Below, piece by piece: positions 1-7,147 of a stretch of DNA of 35,199 nucleotides (positions are counted from its first letter, which is position 1; every line of letters starts with the position of its first letter). The translations under genes and the position numbers were made by a program. The notes beneath the pieces were generated by a model. It searched no databases. It had not been told where the DNA came from and saw only the letters and a list, made by a program, of their open reading frames with translations. The stretch comes from Planctomicrobium piriforme (GTDB lineage Bacteria; Planctomycetota; Planctomycetia; Pirellulales; UBA1268): NCBI GenBank assembly GCA_945861585.1, contig CAMAVC010000032.1:1-35199 (forward strand), in the 5' to 3' direction.

Positions 1-167
1 CTCACACTCCTTTGCTTCGAAACCACTCGACACCCCCCCCCTTGGAGTATACGCTCCCCGCTGCCGAGACTTGCGCACGTGCCGAATATTTCGTCGCGCG
101 GACTGCACGACGATGACCAACCGTGCGCCACGCATTGTCATGCTGCCGAGGACAACGGGGATCGTCG
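1..167. other. Left edge, no gene supported
   Basis: No coding region is convincing here. An imperfect palindrome GGAGTATACGCTCC lies near position 44-57 and could belong to the upstream region of the sigma factor gene, but I see no paired -35/-10 elements. A leftward reading frame covers this stretch but shows no family motif. Confidence 0.4.
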
Positions 168-827
168 ATGGGAAGCAAGGGAATGCCGTCTACGCCCACC
201 GTGTCGCATGACATCGCCGACGCCTTGCGGGCGTGGCAAGAGACTGCCGACGAGTCATGGCTCGAGCACGTGATCACGCAGTCCCTGCCGCGGCTGGAGC
301 ACGCGGCGCGAAGCGTGCTCCGGCGCCTTCATGTCAGCGACTGGTCGGCGGTGGACGACACGCTCTCGCTGGTGTTCGATCACCTGCGTCGCCTGCCGGG
401 GACGATGCCGGGCGAACGCACCGTGGCCCGATTCGTCAACCACCGTGACACGCGCCATAGCGTCGGCGACCCGGGGCTGGCGTATCTCGTGTGGCTGGCC
501 CACGAACGGGCGTTCGACGTGGCCAGGCAGCGTAAGCGGCAGGCGACGCGCCGGATGCGCTTCATGAACCTCGGCCACGTGCCGCACGTCGACGACACCG
601 GCATCGACGCGCTCACCAACGCAGACGAGGTCGAGAGTGACGTCACCGCCCGGCTGCAGGATGCGGTGGCGCTGCTCGAGCCACGGCTCCGCACCGTGGT
701 CGAACTGCTCCTCGAGGGAAAAAGCCAGGCCGTGATCGCCCACGTGCTCGTTGTGTGCGAGGGCACGGTGTCGCGGCTCCGCACACGGGCGATCGCCGAA
801 CTCAAGCGGCTGCTCACCGAATTGTAG
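168..827 (+). CDS. ECF-type RNA polymerase sigma factor
   Basis: Predicted 219-residue sigma-70-family regulator that would direct RNA polymerase to a small regulon. The N-terminal half resembles region 2: an acidic helix ending WSAVDDTLSLVFDHLRRL, then a region 2.4-like helix AYLVWLAHERAFDVARQRKR. The C-terminal 55 residues resemble region 4, with a helix-turn-helix around GKSQAVIAHVLVVCEGTVSR. A longer frame reaches 123, but the ATG at 168 is preceded by GGGG seven bases upstream and removes a cysteine-rich start unlike the family. No anti-sigma gene is adjacent on this side. Its TAG stop lies inside the first copy of the 22-bp palindromic repeat. The region linking the two sigma domains is long and basic, as in the divergent planctomycete ECF groups. 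Target promoters cannot be read from the sequence. Confidence 0.75.
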   Translation: MGSKGMPSTPTVSHDIADALRAWQETADESWLEHVITQSLPRLEHAARSVLRRLHVSDWSAVDDTLSLVFDHLRRLPGTMPGERTVARFVNHRDTRHSVGDPGLAYLVWLAHERAFDVARQRKRQATRRMRFMNLGHVPHVDDTGIDALTNADEVESDVTARLQDAVALLEPRLRTVVELLLEGKSQAVIAHVLVVCEGTVSRLRTRAIAELKRLLTEL

Positions 828-1004
828 GACAGGCTTTAGCCTGTCATGAACACCGACAGGCTAAAGCCTGTCCTACAACGAACACCGACAGGCTGAAGCC
901 TGTCCTACAACGAACACCGACAGGCTAAAGCCTGTCCTACAGTGGGCACCGACAGGCTAAAGCCTGTCCTACAGTGGGCACCGACAGGCTGAAGCCTGTC
1001 CTAC
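824..1004. repeat. Array of six 22-bp palindromic repeats
   Basis: Each unit has the core GACAGGCT-R-AAGCCTGTC followed by CTAC. The five rightmost units begin at 855, 887, 919, 951 and 983, an exact 32-bp period. Their 10-nt spacers are of only two kinds (AACGAACACC twice, AGTGGGCACC twice). The first unit (824-845) is in opposite orientation, so 824-876 forms one large inverted repeat. The array fills the gap between two convergent genes: it contains the sigma factor stop codon and begins 2 bases from the purU stop. It may act as a bidirectional terminator. Single copies of the palindrome occur at 16157 and 34903. Identical spacers and the self-complementary unit argue against CRISPR. Confidence 0.93.
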
Positions 1005-1006
1005 GT

Positions 1007-1888
1007 CTACGCAAACACGACCGTGCGGCGGCCGTGGAGGAACACCCGCTCCTCGAGCACGAGTCGCACGGCCCGGGCCAGCACGAGCTTCTCGACGTCG
1101 CGGCCCGCCTGGGCCATGCGCTCGGGTGTAAACGTGTGGTCCACCGGCGTCACGTCTTGCGCGATGATCGGGCCGTCGTCGAGCTCGGCCGTCACGAAGT
1201 GGGCCGTCGCTCCGATCAGCTTCACGCCGCGGCCGAAGGCCTGGCGATAGGGGCTCGCACCCGCGAACGCGGGCAGGAATGAATGATGAATGTTCACGAT
1301 CCGGTGCGGCCGCCGCTCGATGAATCTTTCCGAGAGCACCCGCATGTAGCGGGCGAGGACCACGTATTCCGGCGCGTAGCCTGCGATCACGCGCTCGAGC
1401 TCCGCCTCCTGAGCCTCGCGCGAGACGCCTTCGTGCGGCACGTGGTGAAACGGCACGCCAAATCGCTCCACGAGCCCGCCGAGCACGTCGTGATTGCTCG
1501 CCACGGCCACGATCCGCCCAGGCAGCTCGCCGCAGGCGTCGAGGAGGAGCAGTTCACCGAGGCAGTGCGGCTCGCGCGTGGCACAGACCACGATCGGCCG
1601 CTGCTCCATGCGAGTGACCCGCACCCGCGCGGCGGCCGGCAGGACGGCCGCGAGGGCCCGCGTGAGCTCAGATGCCGCCACGGCCCCGTCGGCCGGCACG
1701 ACTTCCGCGCGAAAGAAAAAATGCCCCGCGTTCGTGTCGACGAATTCGTGATTGGCCTCGATGTTGAGCCGGCGATCCTGAAGCACGCCCGTGATCCGGT
1801 GAATCAGGCCCACCTCGTCGGGGCAGTCGACGAGCACGATCGAGCGGGCGGCGTGGGACGGCGGCGGCATGTCGGCGACGTGTTTCAC
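1007..1888 (-). CDS. purU: Formyltetrahydrofolate deformylase
   Basis: Hydrolyses 10-formyl-THF to THF and formate in the cytoplasm, feeding formate to purine synthesis and balancing the one-carbon pool. The 293 residues have an N-terminal ACT regulatory domain (about 15-95) and a formyltransferase fold. The catalytic Asn-His-Asp set is visible as N199 and H201 in IVNIHHSFLPAF and D237 in LDDGPIIAQD; the C-terminal HTFTPERMAQAGRDVEK is typical of PurU rather than PurN. The chosen GTG start (1886-1888) overlaps the TGA of the upstream ATPase gene by four bases, implying coupled translation; an ATG six codons later (1870) is the alternative. It is the last gene of the dab operon, an unusual setting. 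The stop codon lies next to the palindromic repeat array. Confidence 0.95.
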   Translation of the reverse strand: MKHVADMPPPSHAARSIVLVDCPDEVGLIHRITGVLQDRRLNIEANHEFVDTNAGHFFFRAEVVPADGAVAASELTRALAAVLPAAARVRVTRMEQRPIVVCATREPHCLGELLLLDACGELPGRIVAVASNHDVLGGLVERFGVPFHHVPHEGVSREAQEAELERVIAGYAPEYVVLARYMRVLSERFIERRPHRIVNIHHSFLPAFAGASPYRQAFGRGVKLIGATAHFVTAELDDGPIIAQDVTPVDHTFTPERMAQAGRDVEKLVLARAVRLVLEERVFLHGRRTVVFA

Positions 1889-4308
1889 GTGGGAACCCAG
1901 GCGAGCACGACGTCTTCCACGGCCATGTCGGTCTTCCGGGCCGGAATCTCGATCGCCTCGAGTTCGATACGGTGCAGGTCGGAATCGACCCGAATCCGTT
2001 CGAGCGCCTCGGACACCTCGTCCTCGAGCACCTGGCGGCGCTCATCAAGCGTGGTCAGGCTCTCTTCGGCGTGGGCCACGTCGGCCTGCTGCCGCGCCGC
2101 CCGGCTGGCCGAACGCATGCTCGTCGCCGCCTTGCCGATGGTGGTGGAGCTCGCCATCTTGCGGCCGAGGAGCGCGCCGAGCACCGCCGAGCCGATCGAC
2201 ACGTAGGTCTGTAGCGATTGGTTTTTCGCCTCCGCCTTTTCGCGTTCCACCTTCTGCCGGGCCCGCTCGATCCTGTCGGCGAGGGCCGCGATCTTCGGGG
2301 CGTAGCGACCGCGGACGGCATCCATCTCGCGGTCGCGCCATTCCTTCGCCCGCTGCGCGAGCCGGAGGCGAAAATCGGCCTCCGATTCCCCGGGCTGGGA
2401 AACGGCATCGAGCGCGGGGGCGGCATACACGACGAGCTTGGCTGTCCGGGCCAGATGCCCCTTGAGCGCGGTCGCGAGCGCCGCATAGCCCTTCGGTCCG
2501 GCGAGCGCCGCCGGCAGGCTGGCGAACGAACCCGTGCGCGGAGCCGGTTCCACTTCCGGCGGCTCGGCGAGCGTCTCCCCCGACTCCCAGGCCGACTCGC
2601 CGACGGAGTCGCCCGCGGGGGCCAGGCAGATCACGTCGCGATCGACGTCGATCCGGGCGGCAGCCTTCGCGTAGCGGACGCGGGCCCGCCCCAGAATGGC
2701 GGGCTCGTAGAAGACGGTCGCGTCGAGCCCGACGGGGCGCTTGGGGGCGAGAAACACCTCGCGCACGCCCGGCGGCAGGATCGGCCGCGGCCCGCCGGGC
2801 AGCGGCGCGGTGCCGGCCCCTTCGAGACTCGTCGGCGCCGCGGCCGGCTCGACCGGCGCCGCCGCCGCGGTGAGCCGCTTGATCTCCTCGCGCAAGAGGG
2901 GCCCGCGCAGATAGGCGAGCGTCCAGCGCGTCTGAAACACCGTCTCCTCGTCGTCGTGCACGCTGTGCAGGAGAAACATCCGCTGCTCGAGCCCGGAGAG
3001 GAGTTTGTCGAGGCGATTGCGATCGAACGACCGGCCGGCCGACGAGGCGGCCCCCTCGAGGCCGTCGAGCACGCGGGCCTTGTCGCGGGCCGTCTGGAGG
3101 CGGCCGAGAAACCAGATGCCGGCGTTCGAGAGCCCCTTGTAGTCGAGATCGACGGGATTCTGCGTGGCGAGCACGACGCCGAGCCCGAACGCCCGGGCCT
3201 GCTTCAGGAGCGTGAGGATCGGCCCCTTGCTCGGCGGATTCGCGGTCGGCGGCACGTAGCCAAAGACCTCGTCCATGAGGAACAGGGCCTTGAGCGACGA
3301 GGTGCCTCCCTGCGACCGCATCCACGCCACGGTCTGCCCGGCGAGGAGCGTGACGAACGCCATGCGCTGCGCGTCGTTCAAGTGCGCGATCGAAACCACG
3401 CTCACCCGCGGCTTGCCCTCGGCGGTCCACAGGAGGCGACCCACGTCGAGCGGTTCACCAGCGAGCCACGCCTCGAAGCCCGGCGCCGCCGCCACGGTGT
3501 TCAAGCGGCTCGCGAGTTGGAACCGCTCACCGGCAGGGAAAAAGTTTTCGAGATCGAGGAACCCGACCCGCTCCACCGGCGGCGCGGGGATCGCCCGCAC
3601 GAGCGTGCCGAAGTCGATCTTCTGGCCGCTCTTCCAGAGGGCGTCGACGATCGCGGAGAGGAGCACGTGCTCCTTGCTGCGGCCCGGCTCCGCCTCGATG
3701 CCGGCGAGCGCGAGAATGCCCGACACGAGCGATTCGATCCGCTCGCGCCGCGCCTCGGGATCATCGAGCACCGCAGCCGAGGGCGCCTCGAGGCTCTCGA
3801 GCATCGCCAGCGGCCGGCCGGCTCGGCTGCCCGGCGTGTAGACGGCCATGTCGACGGCCGCCTTGAGCCTGGCGATCCGCTCGGGGCTCTGCCCGCTCGC
3901 GGCGAGGCCGTCCTTCCACTTCTTGGCCGTGCGCTCGGCGAGGGCCTCGAGCGTGATGCCCTCGCGCTTCGCGGCATCGGCCTCGACCCACGGCAGGAAA
4001 TCGGCCGGCGCGAGCTCGGGAAACGCGAGCAAGATGTTGGCGAGGTCGCCCTTCGGATCGATGACGAGCGTGGGAATCTGGTCGAGCGCGGCCTCCTCGA
4101 TGAGATCGATGAGCAGGCCCGTCTTGCCGCTGCCCGTCATGCCCACGCAGACGGCATGGGTCGTGAACCGCCTGGCATCGATGAGCAGCGGTTCGCGGCC
4201 ACCCTTGCCTGCCGTGGCATCGACTTTGGTCCCAAGATAAAAGACGCCGAGACCTTCGATGTCGACGGTCTCGGACGTGGCGCGGGCGGGGCGTGAGCTG
4301 CGTTTCAT
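1885..4308 (-). CDS. HerA/FtsK-like P-loop ATPase with C-terminal coiled coil
   Basis: An 807-residue ATPase of the HerA/DUF87 type. Walker A is GMTGSGKTG with K62; Walker B is LFLMDE with D346 and E347; a sensor-like ATQNP follows at 381-385. The middle region, about 430-560, is rich in Ala and Pro. The last 170 residues contain long charged helices likely to form coiled coils, interrupted by a Gly-rich hydrophobic stretch VSIGSAVLGALLG. Relatives are hexameric DNA or protein translocases, but the substrate here is unknown. The gene overlaps the membrane-protein gene upstream by ATGA and purU downstream by GTGA, so it should be made together with the inorganic-carbon uptake complex. No nuclease partner (NurA) is adjacent, so a classical HerA-NurA role in end resection is unlikely. 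Confidence 0.8.
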   Translation of the reverse strand: MKRSSRPARATSETVDIEGLGVFYLGTKVDATAGKGGREPLLIDARRFTTHAVCVGMTGSGKTGLLIDLIEEAALDQIPTLVIDPKGDLANILLAFPELAPADFLPWVEADAAKREGITLEALAERTAKKWKDGLAASGQSPERIARLKAAVDMAVYTPGSRAGRPLAMLESLEAPSAAVLDDPEARRERIESLVSGILALAGIEAEPGRSKEHVLLSAIVDALWKSGQKIDFGTLVRAIPAPPVERVGFLDLENFFPAGERFQLASRLNTVAAAPGFEAWLAGEPLDVGRLLWTAEGKPRVSVVSIAHLNDAQRMAFVTLLAGQTVAWMRSQGGTSSLKALFLMDEVFGYVPPTANPPSKGPILTLLKQARAFGLGVVLATQNPVDLDYKGLSNAGIWFLGRLQTARDKARVLDGLEGAASSAGRSFDRNRLDKLLSGLEQRMFLLHSVHDDEETVFQTRWTLAYLRGPLLREEIKRLTAAAAPVEPAAAPTSLEGAGTAPLPGGPRPILPPGVREVFLAPKRPVGLDATVFYEPAILGRARVRYAKAAARIDVDRDVICLAPAGDSVGESAWESGETLAEPPEVEPAPRTGSFASLPAALAGPKGYAALATALKGHLARTAKLVVYAAPALDAVSQPGESEADFRLRLAQRAKEWRDREMDAVRGRYAPKIAALADRIERARQKVEREKAEAKNQSLQTYVSIGSAVLGALLGRKMASSTTIGKAATSMRSASRAARQQADVAHAEESLTTLDERRQVLEDEVSEALERIRVDSDLHRIELEAIEIPARKTDMAVEDVVLAWVPT

Positions 4309-5801
4309 GGTGGCTCGATTGTAGCCTCAGGCCGCGCGTTCGGGGCCGCCACCGGCTCGCCGTCGGCCGTCACACCGAGCAGCTGTTCGGCGGCCCGTTC
4401 CAGCGACCGCACGAGCGGGGCCGGCCAGAGCCCGAGCACGAACAGCGGCACGAGCAGCGCCGTGAGGGCTACCCGCTCCCGCGGCAGGATCATGTGCCGC
4501 GGGCCGTCGATCGCCACCGGCCCGCCGAAGATGAAGAACCAGCCCCGCATCACGGCGATCCCCGAGAGCACGGTGGACGTGATCACGAGCAGCCCTGCAT
4601 GGAGCTGATCGTCGAGGCTGCCCGACACGATGAGGTCGTCGGCCACGAACGACAGCGTGCCGGGCAGCCCGATCGCCGCGAGCCCGAAGAGCAGGAAGAA
4701 CGCCGCCATGGCAGGAGCGTCGTAGAAGCGGCCCTGGGGCGTGGTGAGCGAGAGCGGCCCGGCCCGGCTCTCGAGCGCCCAGGCCACGAGCCCGATCCCC
4801 GTGAGCGCCAGCCCGCTCGAAATCCAGATGCAGAACGCGCCGTTGAGCTCCATCGGCACGTGGCCGGCCAGCCCGGCGAGCACGAGCGCCGACTGGCTCA
4901 TCGCGAGCGTGCCGATGAACCCGCGCAGGTCGCGCTGCACGAGCGCGAGCGCGGCGCCATACGCGGCCGTCCCGAGCGCGAGCTGCGAGAGCACCACGAG
5001 CTCCGCGCCCACGCCCGCGCCGTGATCGGCATGGCCCATCAGGAGCCGCACGGCCGTATAGGCGGCCACTTGCGGCATCGTGGCCGCGAGCGCCGTCGAG
5101 AGCGGCGCGCCCGAGAAGAGGGCCGGATACCACGAGTGGAACGGCACGATTCCCTTGCGCATGAGCACGGCGATCGCCACCAGCCAGCCGCCTGTGTTGC
5201 CCACGAGCCCGCAGCCGCGCTCCCACGGCGGATCGACGAGCATCAGCACCGTGCCCGCGGCCATGCAGCCGAGCGCAGCGAGCATCACGGTGGCGAACAC
5301 CCGGGCCGCGGGCCGGCCGCCGGGAGTGCCGCGGGTCGAGATCCACGTGGGGAGCGCCGTCACGATCCACAGCGCCACGAGGACGAGCGGATGGGCCGTG
5401 GCGAACAAGGCAAACGTCGCCGCCGCGCCAGAAAGCAGCCGCGCCGTCGCGGACGGGTCGAGGAACCGCTTCGGGGCCACGAGCAGGATCGCAAGTTCGA
5501 TCAGGGCCACCGTCGGCATGAGCGCCGCCGTGATCCCATCGACGTGCACGAGCGAGCCCCCGCCGAGCCGCTCGCCGAATTCGTAGGCCACGCCGTCGCA
5601 TGCATGCCAGAGCCAGGCCAGGAGGGCCGCCCCCAGGAGCGAGGCGATGAGCCCAGCCGCGGCCGGCGTGCGCGGGCTCCGCGGAAAGCCACCCAGGGCC
5701 ACCGCGGCCGCCGCCAGCAGCGGCGCGGCCACGATCACCGCCACGAGCCCAAGCATCAGGCCATGAACCGATTCGACCGACAGGACTTCCGTGCCGCTCA
5801 C
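4305..5801 (-). CDS. NuoM/antiporter-like proton-conducting membrane protein
   Basis: A 498-residue protein with about 13-14 hydrophobic helices, of the complex I/Mrp antiporter family (PF00361 type). The central motif MRKGIVPFHSWYPALFSGAP keeps the channel Lys (K216). The TM12-like segment GLPGTLSFVADDLIVSG carries Asp where NuoM has Glu. The WE motif of TM5 is altered: W145 is followed by Ile, so the antiporter Glu is missing. R293 sits where many relatives have Lys. Start is GTG at 5799-5801, overlapping the stop of the NuoL-like gene (GTGA). No other complex I genes are nearby. I infer an accessory membrane subunit of the DabA/DabB uptake complex; a role as a separate antiporter subunit cannot be excluded. 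Confidence 0.85.
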   Translation of the reverse strand: MSGTEVLSVESVHGLMLGLVAVIVAAPLLAAAAVALGGFPRSPRTPAAAGLIASLLGAALLAWLWHACDGVAYEFGERLGGGSLVHVDGITAALMPTVALIELAILLVAPKRFLDPSATARLLSGAAATFALFATAHPLVLVALWIVTALPTWISTRGTPGGRPAARVFATVMLAALGCMAAGTVLMLVDPPWERGCGLVGNTGGWLVAIAVLMRKGIVPFHSWYPALFSGAPLSTALAATMPQVAAYTAVRLLMGHADHGAGVGAELVVLSQLALGTAAYGAALALVQRDLRGFIGTLAMSQSALVLAGLAGHVPMELNGAFCIWISSGLALTGIGLVAWALESRAGPLSLTTPQGRFYDAPAMAAFFLLFGLAAIGLPGTLSFVADDLIVSGSLDDQLHAGLLVITSTVLSGIAVMRGWFFIFGGPVAIDGPRHMILPRERVALTALLVPLFVLGLWPAPLVRSLERAAEQLLGVTADGEPVAAPNARPEATIEPP

Positions 5802-7147
5802 GCTCGCCTCTCATCATGCCGCGGACGCTTCTCGCCGAGCCACGCCACCCACGCACGCTCGGCCGTAGCCAGCCGCTCGAGCAGCCTCACGATCGGCCCG
5901 ACCACGCCCATCACGGCCGGTTCCTCGAAGCCCCGCTCGAGCGCGATCCGGTAGATCGCGGCCTGCGCCCGCGCTGGCAGCCACGACAGCGGCGACCAGC
6001 TTCCGAGGTCCGGATGGCCGCCGATCGCGGCCTCGAGTTCGTGCCGGTCGTGGAGGGCCGACGGCGACCGGAGGATCTGCAGGCTGCGCAAAACGGCATG
6101 GCCGACGACGTGCACGAGCGGGATCACCCGCCAGCCGAGGCCGATCTCCACGAGGATCAGCGATGCCTGCGCCATCGACGCGTAGGCGAGCATGCTCTTG
6201 AGATCGGTCTGCACGCGGCCCACGAGGCTCGCATGGAGCGCCGAGCCGAGGCCGATCACAACGAGCGCGGCCCGGGCCACGGGAGCGGCGTCGAGGAGCG
6301 CCTCGCACCGCAAGAGCACGTAGGCCCCCGCATGGATGGAGAGGGCGCCGTAGAAGATCGCGCTCGAGGGCGTCGGCCCTTCCATCGCCCGGGGCAGCCA
6401 GTTGGAAAACGGCACCTGGGCCGTCTTGCCGAGCGCCGCGAACACGAGCAAGAGCGACACGACCGTCGCCGTCCCCGGGGAGACGAGGCAGGTCGCAGCG
6501 GGCCAGTCGGCGCCGAACAGCCGCCCGAAGTCGCCGGAGCCCACGGCCCGATGGATGACGACCGCGGCGACCAAGAGGCCGACGTCGCAGATCCGGTAGG
6601 TCGTGTAGGCACGGAGTGCCGCATCGATCGCATTCCGGCGCTCGAAGAAGAAGCCGATCAGGAGCGCCGAGGAAATCCCCACGAATTCCCAGCCGGCGAA
6701 CAAGACGTCGATGCTGTCGGCCAGCACCATCAGGTTCATTCCCGTTCCGAAGAGCGCTAGCAGGATGAAGAACCGCGTGAAGCCGGGCTCGCGGTGCAGG
6801 TACTTCCCCGCGAACGAATTGACGAGCCAGCACAGCCCGGTGGAAAAGCACACGTAGGGCATCGAGAGCGCATCGGCGACGAGGTTCACCGTGGCCTCGT
6901 GGTGACCAACGGCGAACCACGTGCCGGTATGGACGATCACAGGGGCGAATCCTCGGGCCCCGAGCAGCCCGAGCACGCTCACCGCAGCGGCAAACGCGAC
7001 GGCGAAACCACCGCCCACGATGCGGGTGGTCGCACGCTCCGTGAGCGGCCGACCCAGGAGCGCCGGCAAGCCGATCGCGGCGAGCGTGGCCGCCGGCGCG
7101 GCAAGCTGCACGACGACGAGCGCGGAGACGGTGTCGTGGCTCGTCAT
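5798..7147 (-). CDS. dabB: NuoL/DabB-type subunit of inorganic carbon transporter
   Basis: Membrane partner of DabA; family members couple cation flow to CO2 or bicarbonate capture. The 449 residues follow the NuoL pattern: E154 in GWEFVGISSALLIGFFFER, K241 in LGKTAQVPFSNWLPRAMEGP, and K317 in DLKSMLAYASMAQ. HVVGHAVLRSLQIL corresponds to the HAFFKALLF helix of NuoL, with Arg354 in place of Lys. After residue 365 the later membrane helices of NuoL (TM12 onward, with its Lys/Asp pair) are missing. What follows is a mostly amphipathic tail resembling the C-terminal lateral part. It is shorter than NuoL (about 610 residues). The ATG start overlaps the dabA stop (ATGA). In staphylococci the equivalent is MpsA. 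Confidence 0.87.
   Translation of the reverse strand: MTSHDTVSALVVVQLAAPAATLAAIGLPALLGRPLTERATTRIVGGGFAVAFAAAVSVLGLLGARGFAPVIVHTGTWFAVGHHEATVNLVADALSMPYVCFSTGLCWLVNSFAGKYLHREPGFTRFFILLALFGTGMNLMVLADSIDVLFAGWEFVGISSALLIGFFFERRNAIDAALRAYTTYRICDVGLLVAAVVIHRAVGSGDFGRLFGADWPAATCLVSPGTATVVSLLLVFAALGKTAQVPFSNWLPRAMEGPTPSSAIFYGALSIHAGAYVLLRCEALLDAAPVARAALVVIGLGSALHASLVGRVQTDLKSMLAYASMAQASLILVEIGLGWRVIPLVHVVGHAVLRSLQILRSPSALHDRHELEAAIGGHPDLGSWSPLSWLPARAQAAIYRIALERGFEEPAVMGVVGPIVRLLERLATAERAWVAWLGEKRPRHDERRA

Noticed and set aside
824-1004. Resemblance to a small CRISPR array (constant repeats, regular 32-bp period)
   Set aside because: Spacers are only 10 bases and nearly identical, the repeat is a full palindrome, and no cas genes are near.
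2218-5954. Long rightward frames of 692 and 553 codons opposite the ATPase and NuoM-type genes
   Set aside because: Arg/Gly/His-rich low-complexity products with no family features, while the leftward genes have clear motifs and perfect overlaps.
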